Source: an uncultured Acidobacteriota bacterium (GTDB lineage Bacteria; Acidobacteriota; Blastocatellia; Pyrinomonadales; Pyrinomonadaceae). From it: a DNA stretch of 13,266 nt. The notes below the pieces were generated by a model, which worked only from the letters and a program-made list of their open reading frames with translations, was not told where the DNA came from and did no database searches. The translations under genes were made by a program, and so were the position numbers. Below are positions 7,804 to 13,266 of the stretch, one piece after another. Positions within the stretch are counted from its first letter, which is position 1. Each line of letters opens with the position of its first letter. The stretch spans positions 1 to 13,266 of the forward strand of contig CAMLKY010000011.1 in assembly GCA_946480545.1 (NCBI GenBank), in the 5' to 3' direction.

Positions 7804-8928
7804 TTAGTAGCGCTGAAACCGCTCTTCGCGGCGCAGAATAAAGCCATCCACTGCCGGCTTCTTCACAAGATTCTCTGGAAAGACAATGAACGGATGCCGC
7901 TTTACGCGACCGTCCGAATACCGGAGCTCGAGAGTGTTCTGCTCGATGATGTAGGTTCCCGAGCCCGGGACACCGTCGTCGAGATAATGCGAGCCGTCGG
8001 GCCGGACCAAAGTGCCGAAATAACGAAAAACTCCGCCGTCGCGGAATTTGCCGTCGGCAGTGAATGTGAGTGTTGGCTCGCTTTCGCCGCGTCTATAGTT
8101 CCCTTCCAGCCTGAGGCCGTCGGCGTTCGGAACCGGACGAAAAGTTCCCTTGCCGAGCGATGGAGGATTGTTGAGTCGCTCGCCGCTTCGCGTGATCACA
8201 TACAGTTGCTTCGACGGCCCGCGGAGTACATGGATCTCACCGTTCTTGATCGTGTATGTTCCCCAATCGTCCGGGTCCCAGCAAGCGGTGAGGCCGGCGT
8301 CGAAATGCAGCAACCCCTCGGGAGGAAGCGACCAGTAAACGTTACCGCCCGGAAGGAATGTGATGTACTCGATCCAGTAACCCGATTCCGGATGAGTGCT
8401 GTTTATGTTGATCGCACGTGGCCGCAGCATCCGATAGATTCCTGTAAACCCGTCGTTGCCAACGCGACCCGACGCTCGAGGATTGGATGGACTCGAGGAC
8501 GGAACACGCGAGGGCGCTTGATCCACCTCACCTCGTGCCGCGAGCAGGATCCGGGAAAGAGGATCATCGGGTTCCGACCGGATCGATCCGAGGAGTGTTT
8601 CGGCCAACGGTCCGCGAGCCCTGTTGCGCTCGGCTTCGGTCATCCGGAAGATCTTTTCGTAGATTTCTATGATCTGCAGCGCGCCTTCGATGTCCGGTCG
8701 GTTCTTTGTCTTCCAGGCGGTGACGAGCGCATCTTTGATCTGCAGCTCCTGGTCTTTCGATAGCCTGAGCTCGAGTGCCCAGTCGAGCAATACGATCACC
8801 TTCCCCGCCATTAACTGTGTGAGCGGCGGATCACCGGCGACCAGTACAACGTCATCTGTTTGGGAACGTACGGATATGGCCGGCGCGAGGAGGATCAGTA
8901 AAAGTATGGTGAGGTTCGTTCTCGTCAT
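7804..8928 (-). CDS. Uncharacterised exported protein with duplicated beta-rich domain
   Basis: I do not recognise a family. Numbered from ATG 8928, the 374-residue product has a signal peptide (1-23, ending SVRSQ). A helical, charged segment (about 35-130) follows, then a Pro/Ser-rich linker (138-158). Two related beta-rich units come next, at about 163-265 and 276-368. Each starts G-x-Y-R, has a strand ending F-x-x-G/D-G, then a G-T-Y-x-I hairpin, and ends with a hydrophobic strand (TFRPV, GFILRRE). A GTG at 8946 would add six residues; I prefer the ATG because the signal peptide begins there, although neither start has a clear ribosome site. Neighbours are the DUF4440-like gene (50 nt upstream) and the sulfatase (11 nt downstream). 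A binding or scaffolding role outside the cytoplasm is a guess; no catalytic motif is visible. Confidence 0.8.
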   Translation of the reverse strand: MTRTNLTILLLILLAPAISVRSQTDDVVLVAGDPPLTQLMAGKVIVLLDWALELRLSKDQELQIKDALVTAWKTKNRPDIEGALQIIEIYEKIFRMTEAERNRARGPLAETLLGSIRSEPDDPLSRILLAARGEVDQAPSRVPSSSPSNPRASGRVGNDGFTGIYRMLRPRAININSTHPESGYWIEYITFLPGGNVYWSLPPEGLLHFDAGLTACWDPDDWGTYTIKNGEIHVLRGPSKQLYVITRSGERLNNPPSLGKGTFRPVPNADGLRLEGNYRRGESEPTLTFTADGKFRDGGVFRYFGTLVRPDGSHYLDDGVPGSGTYIIEQNTLELRYSDGRVKRHPFIVFPENLVKKPAVDGFILRREERFQRY

Positions 8929-8978
8929 TGTCTTGGCCAAACCCACTGATTGTCTTACGCGCAGGCTAGTCCGTTACC

Positions 8979-9392
8979 CTACGCGGGTTGGTCGGGGCTC
9001 ATGACTTCGCGAAAGGTCTTCCAACCCTCTGAGGTTCGGCGAAGCAGTACCATAAACGTCATTGTCTGTGTACTGTTGCCTCCCTCCCCGTCGGGAATCG
9101 TCAGCGTATCCTTGCCAAACGCATAGGCCCAGTCAGGACCGAGCAGGTTGAGTTCCTCGGGCGCGACTTCAAATTTCGCTCCGGGCGGCAGTGCCGGCCG
9201 CGACGAAAAGGCTGTCTTCAGGGCCTCCCTGCCGACAACGGGTTCCATGCCCGGCATCGACACGACCGCATCGGATGCGACGGTCGATGCGTAAAGCTCC
9301 GCATCGTCGCTCTCATATGCGGCTATCACTCGTGATGCGAGCTCACGCAATTCGCGAAGTGCATTTTCATCCGATGAGGTCGCGTTAATCAT
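8979..9392 (-). CDS. Small DUF4440/SnoaL-like protein (NTF2-like fold)
   Basis: A 137-residue protein with no signal peptide. The layout is an N-terminal helix, then DDAELYASTVASDAVV and VVGREALKTAF (about 29-66), then strands with WAYAFGKDTLTI and a final GWKTFREVMSP. This matches the general pattern of DUF4440/SnoaL-like cone-shaped proteins, which dimerise around a pocket and may be enzymes or ligand binders. No catalytic residue set can be assigned. It begins 19 nt after serine hydrolase A, most likely co-transcribed with it, and has no strong Shine-Dalgarno site. The family call rests on pattern and length, so an unrelated NTF2-like protein is possible. Confidence 0.82.
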   Translation of the reverse strand: MINATSSDENALRELRELASRVIAAYESDDAELYASTVASDAVVSMPGMEPVVGREALKTAFSSRPALPPGAKFEVAPEELNLLGPDWAYAFGKDTLTIPDGEGGNSTQTMTFMVLLRRTSEGWKTFREVMSPDQPA

Positions 9393-9411
9393 TAAGGCAA
9401 CTCTGTCTCAC

Positions 9412-11097
9412 TCATTTCACCCGCGTGAACGGCATGTCACGCATTCTCGATGCGGTCACGTGCATCTTGTCGACCTTACCCGAGGCGTCTCGACTAAACC
9501 AAACGACGTACCCGGGCCCTCCGAAGTGGTCTTTGTAGAGCGGACGCACCTGCATCTTGATGGTGGGATGGTTGACTATGAAGATCTTGTCGCCTTCGAC
9601 GGTGAAATTGACACCTGCACGTGCTTCGTCACTGTACCACTCGCCGGCGAACGCTGCGAGATCGGCCGCCGTCGGAGTCCACTCGGTATCGGCGACCAGT
9701 TTGGTAACCGACCCGTCCGGCTGATTCACATCGGCCGCCGTAACCTTTCCGTCTTTGTCCAAAATGAAAACTACCTTGGCTTCGCCAAGCGTAAATGAGC
9801 CGTCGGCCAACGGCTTGATCGTCGTACCGTTGAACTTAAGCTCGCCTTTGTCCAGAAGTACACGATTCACATTTCGCGACTTCGGATTCCGCAATATGCC
9901 GACGAACTTCTTCAACTGGTCTTCGGAAAGCTCGACGGTCTGAGGTTTTGCCGTCTCGGGAAACGGGCCGAGGACTTCGTCGACGATGTTGTATACGATC
10001 TCGCCGGAGAACGGCGGAAAACCGTTACACAGTGCACCGATCGAGAGCTTCTTTTCCGGGAAGCGGGCGAGGTATGTTTGATAGCCGGCGGTTCCCCCGC
10101 TGTGAACGACCTCTTTTACGCCTTTGTAGTTTCCGACTTCCAGACCGAGTGCGTAACGGATCTTCCGGCCGTCATTGAGAACGCCCTGGGTCTCGAGGGC
10201 CTCAACAAGCGGCCCGCCGAGCGATCTTGAATCCAGCATGGCATTCCACTTCATCCAGTCGCCGACCGTTGTGAGCATCCCGCCGTTACCGACGACGTTC
10301 ATGATCGGCATGTTCAAACGCCACGGTCCATCGCCCTGCCGCGTGTACGCCTGCGCTCGCCCCGGAACCAGCTTCTGGTAATCGTCACGCCACGAGCTGT
10401 TCTTCATGCCGAGGGGTTTGAAGAGTCGATCCGTAACAAAGTCTCCGAATTTCTGCTTCGAGACTCGTTCGACGATGATCGCCGCGAGCTGGTAGCCGCT
10501 GTTCGAATAGGAATACTCGGCACCCGGGGTGAAATCGAGGTTCTTCTGCCGAACGATGACGTCAAGCGCGATCTCCTGGGTCACCACCCGGTCACCTCGC
10601 CCGGCTCCGGTAAGCTGCATTACGGATCCCCAATCACGAAGACCCGCGGTGTGGTTCAGGAGGTGACGGATGGTGATCGGCTTCTCATAATCGGGAAGCT
10701 CGGGTATGTATTTCTTGACCGGGTCATCGAGACTCAGCTTTCCATCCTGTGCAAGAAGCACGACCGCAGCCGCGGTGAACTGTTTCGCCACTGAGCCGGA
10801 TTCGAATATGGTCTGCGGCGTGTTCGGGATGTTGTGCTCCATTTCCGCAAGCCCAAAGGCTTTTTCGAACACGGTCTCGCCGTTGAGTGAGACGGCAACA
10901 GCGCAACCCGGAGCGGGCCCGGTGTGGGTCTTGGCCGCCTTCTCGAAGGCTTTTTCGGCTCCGGCAACGACCTTCCCTTTTTCGAGCGAGGCCGGGGCGG
11001 CACCCATGAGAGCCTTTGACGGATCGGCCGCCTGGGCCGGAACGAGATTAAAACTGAATGCAACCAACAGCGATACAACAACGGCATTCTTTAACAT
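9412..11097 (-). CDS. Serine hydrolase A, class C beta-lactamase fold with duplicated C-terminal domain
   Basis: A 561-residue exported PF00144-family hydrolase. The signal peptide is residues 1-24 (ending AQAA), followed by a roughly 35-residue Ala/Lys-rich linker. Active-site motifs are S102-V-A-K105, Y197-S-N199 and H332-S-G334 (HxG type, as in esterases and D-peptidases). RHLLNHTAGLRDWG (144-157) and KPLGM (227-231) are also family-typical. After the catalytic domain (about 60-380) come two related modules of the DUF3471-like beta type, about 388-470 and 474-560. Each opens with a helix ending L..F.G and contains a DKDGKV or DASGKV turn. The extra length over serine hydrolase B is this tail. 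ATG 11097 has GAGG 10 nt upstream. It is the first gene after the repeat-rich gap, so a promoter for the downstream run may lie in that gap; I cannot identify one. Confidence 0.93.
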   Translation of the reverse strand: MLKNAVVVSLLVAFSFNLVPAQAADPSKALMGAAPASLEKGKVVAGAEKAFEKAAKTHTGPAPGCAVAVSLNGETVFEKAFGLAEMEHNIPNTPQTIFESGSVAKQFTAAAVVLLAQDGKLSLDDPVKKYIPELPDYEKPITIRHLLNHTAGLRDWGSVMQLTGAGRGDRVVTQEIALDVIVRQKNLDFTPGAEYSYSNSGYQLAAIIVERVSKQKFGDFVTDRLFKPLGMKNSSWRDDYQKLVPGRAQAYTRQGDGPWRLNMPIMNVVGNGGMLTTVGDWMKWNAMLDSRSLGGPLVEALETQGVLNDGRKIRYALGLEVGNYKGVKEVVHSGGTAGYQTYLARFPEKKLSIGALCNGFPPFSGEIVYNIVDEVLGPFPETAKPQTVELSEDQLKKFVGILRNPKSRNVNRVLLDKGELKFNGTTIKPLADGSFTLGEAKVVFILDKDGKVTAADVNQPDGSVTKLVADTEWTPTAADLAAFAGEWYSDEARAGVNFTVEGDKIFIVNHPTIKMQVRPLYKDHFGGPGYVVWFSRDASGKVDKMHVTASRMRDMPFTRVK

Positions 11098-11107
11098 GTG
11101 AACGGTA

Positions 11108-11111
11108 CCTC
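11108..11111 (-). promoter_or_regulatory. Ribosome binding site of serine hydrolase A
   Basis: GAGG on the minus strand, 10 nt before ATG 11097. The spacing is slightly long, but this is the only candidate and it agrees with the signal-peptide start. Confidence 0.45.
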
Positions 11112-11211
11112 GAATGATCTGAGTTTTCTTTAGCTTTGTAGGCTGGTTCGGTTTAGTACGTGACGGCCTTATTTGGGGTTCCTCTTTTTTTAAAAAAGGT
11201 GCTTTCTCCTA

Positions 11212-11325
11212 ACCAGCCTTTCTTTAAATCGCCTCCACCTTTAGTCCTGACCAGCCCTTCTTTAAATTGCCTCCACCTTTAGCGGCGACCACCCTTTCTT
11301 TAAATTGCCTCCACCTTTAGGTGGA
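11212..11325. repeat. Three tandem 38-bp repeats
   Basis: Units lie at 11212-11249, 11250-11287 and 11288-11325 with an exact 38-bp period. Each begins ACCA(G/C)CC, continues CTTTAAAT(C/T)GCC and then TCCACCTTTAG; the last five bases vary (TCCTG, CGGCG, GTGGA). Units one and two differ by two substitutions before that variable tail. The third unit runs straight into the left arm of the nested inverted repeat, so the tandem copies look like partial duplications of that arm. Confidence 0.9.
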
Positions 11326-11486
11326 GGTCGTGATCGACCCGAGCCCGGCTTTAGCCAAAGCATGAAAACAAATTCCAATTGGCTTTAGCCCAATGGGCTG
11401 AAGCCGGGGAAGCGCTTTTTCTTAAGTTTGGCTAAAGCCCGGCCCTTGAAGCCATCACCTCCACCTAAAGGTGGAGGCAATTTAAA
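11299..11486. repeat. Nested triple inverted-repeat element (188 bp)
   Basis: Outer arms 11299-11327 and 11458-11486 are perfect 29-bp inverted copies. Each arm contains its own palindrome, CCTCCACC-TTTA-GGTGGAGG (11308-11327) or the reverse complement (11458-11477). Middle arms 11343-11359 and 11427-11443 pair over 17 bp with one mismatch (core GGCTTTAGCCAAA). The centre, 11381-11405, is a 12-1-12 near-palindrome (GGCTTTAGCCCA / TGGGCTGAAGCC) whose single mismatch could be a G-U pair in RNA. The whole element can fold as one long hairpin or as several short ones on either strand. There is no transposase frame and no visible target-site duplication, so a non-autonomous (MITE- or REP-like) element is only a suggestion. 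Confidence 0.88.
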
Positions 11487-11528
11487 CAGCCCGCGCACAG
11501 GCTCGAATCAGGCCGGCCTTACTGACCG

Positions 11529-12833
11529 TCAACACGTAGCGAGCCCCGCATCCAAAGCCCTGATCAACTCATCCACCGTGTCCCTCGATGAATTGAGCAT
11601 CATCCCCGTACGAATAACATTCCCATACAAGCCACCTTTTCCGATCAGTACGCCCTGCCGTTTTGTTTCTTCGAAGACTTTCAGTACGGCTTCCGGATAC
11701 GGCTCTTTGGTCTGACGGTCTTTCACCAGCTCGATTCCCTGCATGATTCCCATTCCACGCACGTCTCCGATGATCGGATACTTCTCCTGCAGCGCGAGTA
11801 GCTGCTCACGGAAATAGTCTCCGACGACGCGGCAGTTCGTGCGCAGATCGTCTTCCTCGATCACTTTGATAACAGCCAGTCCGACCGCCATTGAGACGGG
11901 ATTACCGCCGAATGTTGAAAAGGTAAGTCCGGGGAACGCGTCCGCAACCTCGGGCGTCGCGATCGTCCAGCCGATCGGAACACCGTTGCCCATTCCCTTT
12001 GCCGACGTGATGATGTCGGGCTCGACGCCATAATGCTCGATACCGAACCACTTATCGCCGGTGCGGCCCCATGCAGTCTGCACTTCGTCGGAGATAAACA
12101 GTCCACCATGATTCTTGACGATCTCGTGGACGCGCTTGAAATAATCTTTGGGCGGAACGATAAATCCGCCCACGCCAAGGATCGTCTCTGACATGAACGC
12201 AGCGATCTCACCCGTCGTTGTCGTACGGATCAGTTCCTCCATGTCATTCGCACACGCGAGACCGCAATTGTCGGGCGTCGCGTTGAATGGACAGCGGTAA
12301 CAATACGGAGCATGGGCGTGAACGAATCCTGGGACCTGCGATGCGATCGGCTTCCAGTTCGAGTGCCCGATCGATGAAAGCGCGGTCGCGCTTCGCCCGG
12401 CATAGCTGTGGCGAAGCACCACCACCTCGTGATTCCCAGTCGCAAGCTTTGCCGCGAGGATCGCCGTGTCGTCGGCTTCGGTGCCGCTGTTAGTGAAAAA
12501 AGATTTCTTGAGATTGCCCGGCGTGATCTCGGCAAGCTTCTCCGCAAGATCACCCTGGGGCCCGTTCGCGTAGAGGGTGGACGTGTGTGCGATCGAGTTG
12601 ACCTGATCGATCCACGCCTTATTCACACGCGGCTCGGCGTGACCGACACTCACGGTCAACACGCCGCCGAAACAATCGAGATAGCGGTTGCCCTGATCGT
12701 CCCAAACGTACTCACCCTCACCCTTCGTGAGCGCGAGCGGCTCCTGGTAATAGGTCGCTACGGCCGGAAAGAGAAACTCTTTGTGTTTGCGAATTGCGTC
12801 CGAGAGACTGCTCTTCTTTTCTTGTGGATTCAT
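11529..12833 (-). CDS. Class III PLP-dependent aminotransferase, AGXT2/omega-aminotransferase-like
   Basis: A 434-residue cytoplasmic fold-type I aminotransferase that moves an amino group (often from an omega-amine, beta-alanine, GABA or alanine) to a keto acid. NSGTEADDTAI (115-125) binds the PLP phosphate. Asp249 in ISDEVQTAWGRTG contacts the pyridine nitrogen, with Gln252 nearby. Lys279 in SAKGMGNGVPIG is the Schiff-base lysine. TFSTFGGNPVS (299-309) is also family-typical. Four cysteines (178, 181, 190, 194) form a C-x2-C-x8-C-x3-C cluster in an insert at APYCYRCPF, a feature I associate with AGXT2-like members. Exact substrate specificity cannot be read. ATG 12833 is preceded by AGG about 11 nt away. 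The gene follows the TPR gene by 74 nt and is separated from the hydrolase run by the repeats, so it may be an independent unit. Confidence 0.92.
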   Translation of the reverse strand: MNPQEKKSSLSDAIRKHKEFLFPAVATYYQEPLALTKGEGEYVWDDQGNRYLDCFGGVLTVSVGHAEPRVNKAWIDQVNSIAHTSTLYANGPQGDLAEKLAEITPGNLKKSFFTNSGTEADDTAILAAKLATGNHEVVVLRHSYAGRSATALSSIGHSNWKPIASQVPGFVHAHAPYCYRCPFNATPDNCGLACANDMEELIRTTTTGEIAAFMSETILGVGGFIVPPKDYFKRVHEIVKNHGGLFISDEVQTAWGRTGDKWFGIEHYGVEPDIITSAKGMGNGVPIGWTIATPEVADAFPGLTFSTFGGNPVSMAVGLAVIKVIEEDDLRTNCRVVGDYFREQLLALQEKYPIIGDVRGMGIMQGIELVKDRQTKEPYPEAVLKVFEETKRQGVLIGKGGLYGNVIRTGMMLNSSRDTVDELIRALDAGLATC

Positions 12834-12907
12834 AAAACGGGTTACCTGAGAAATGGGTAAGACATTCTACTTCAGTACGGCGTTTTCGCGCACGCAGGAG
12901 AAAACCC

Positions 12908-13266
12908 TTATTCGATTCCCGGATTCCGCAGCGTGGCAATGTTCTCGAGCGGTTCCGACTCCAGCTTTCGCACCTGCTCGGCCAAAAGCTCGTCGATGCT
13001 GTCGGTCTTTGGCGCCCGTTCGTAAGCGTGCCGGTAAGCTTTGAGGGCCTCTTCGCGTTTCCCGAGCTTTAGATACTGATTGCCCAGCTCGAGTGCGACG
13101 AAGAAACACGAATCATCAAGGGCGAGCGAACGTTCGATACCTTTGACACCGGCTTCTATGTTCGGCTCCTTAGTGTAGATGTTTGAAAAGATCGTTCGAT
13201 AAAACGTGCCCCGAGCCAGCATCGCCGTCGGGCGCTCAGAGGAGACCGAGCTTCTGCCGTTTGCGA
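12908..13266 (-). CDS. TPR-containing protein, C-terminal end only (5' end off the right edge)
   Basis: The reading frame is open from the right edge to TAA at 12908-12910, giving about 119 residues; the internal ATG at 13222 is probably not the start because the frame stays open upstream of it. The segment LELGNQYLKLGKREEALKAY (13095-13036) fits the tetratricopeptide consensus, with an LG, Y-LG, EAL and Y-P spacing pattern. An upstream helix pair, GVKGIERSLALDDSCFF, looks like a second, less regular repeat. The C-terminus is charged and helical (DELLAEQVRKLE). TPR units mediate protein-protein contacts. The upstream domain is unseen, so function and location are unknown; it could be a stand-alone TPR protein or the tail of a larger enzyme or membrane protein. 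Confidence 0.75.
   Translation of the reverse strand, partial: ANGRSSVSSERPTAMLARGTFYRTIFSNIYTKEPNIEAGVKGIERSLALDDSCFFVALELGNQYLKLGKREEALKAYRHAYERAPKTDSIDELLAEQVRKLESEPLENIATLRNPGIE

Larger units (their letters stand above)
11098..11528 (-). other. 431-bp repeat-rich intergenic region
   Basis: No credible coding frame is present. From high to low coordinates it holds the 3' flank of the aminotransferase gene, the nested inverted-repeat element, the 38-bp tandem repeats, an AT palindrome at 11184-11198 (C, seven T, six A, G), and the 5' leader of serine hydrolase A. A 9-bp perfect inverted repeat, AGGCTGGTT at 11140-11148 and AACCAGCCT at 11211-11219, brackets the AT palindrome; its second arm overlaps the start of the first tandem unit. 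No clear promoter boxes and no canonical GC-stem-plus-T-run terminator could be identified on the minus strand. Confidence 0.75.

Noticed and set aside
7894..8763. Plus-strand 289-residue open frame opposite the uncharacterised exported protein
   Set aside because: The minus-strand product has a signal peptide, domain duplication and operon-like spacing. The plus frame has none of these.
11212..11325. Short CRISPR array
   Set aside because: Only three units, the conserved part is about 33 bp and the variable part is 5 bp, far too short for spacers; no cas genes nearby.
11308..11327. GGTGGAGG / CCTCCACC palindromes as ribosome-site or anti-Shine-Dalgarno mimics
   Set aside because: They resemble the 16S tail only loosely, are not placed before a start codon, and are explained by the palindromic repeat.
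12882..12905. Intrinsic terminator after the TPR gene (GTTTTC / GAAAAC inverted repeat)
   Set aside because: The stem is only 6 bp and AT-rich, the loop is 12 nt and no T-run follows on the minus strand.

Overview
The window looks like chromosomal DNA of a free-living heterotrophic bacterium, moderately GC-rich. The mix of exported hydrolases is typical of Acidobacteriota (for example Blastocatellia): a penicillin-acylase-type amidase, a Tat-exported sulfatase, class C beta-lactamase-fold hydrolases with beta-rich C-terminal domains, a DUF4440-like protein, and intergenic palindromes of the GGCTTTAGCC / CCTCCACC kind. That assignment is an inference from gene style only, because no phylogenetic marker is present. 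Every gene I can support lies on the minus strand, so transcription runs from high to low coordinates. No tRNA, rRNA, CRISPR array or insertion sequence was found.

Right part (11529-13266): the C-terminal end of a TPR-containing protein that enters from the right edge, then a class III PLP-dependent aminotransferase resembling the AGXT2 / omega-aminotransferase group. Next is the only long non-coding stretch (11098-11528). It holds three tandem 38-bp repeats that run directly into a 188-bp element made of three nested inverted repeats.

Left part (1-11097): nine co-directional, tightly packed genes. In transcription order they are serine hydrolase A (561 aa), a small DUF4440/SnoaL-like protein, an uncharacterised exported protein with a duplicated beta-rich domain, a Tat-signal sulfatase, a GNAT acetyltransferase, serine hydrolase B (461 aa), an exported binuclear amidohydrolase, an exported HExxH metallopeptidase-like protein, and a penicillin-acylase-family Ntn hydrolase that runs off the left edge near its C-terminus. 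Gaps range from 4-bp ATGA overlaps (two cases) and one overlap of about 38 bp up to 79 bp, which fits one or two polycistronic units.

Seven of the nine products carry export signals. Between them they offer amide, ester/peptide, sulfate-ester and metallopeptidase chemistries. The simplest reading is an extracytoplasmic set that dismantles or detoxifies a decorated (acylated, possibly sulfated) peptide or amide compound, with the GNAT acting in the cytoplasm. The substrate cannot be read from the sequence, and some of the grouping may be only loosely functional.
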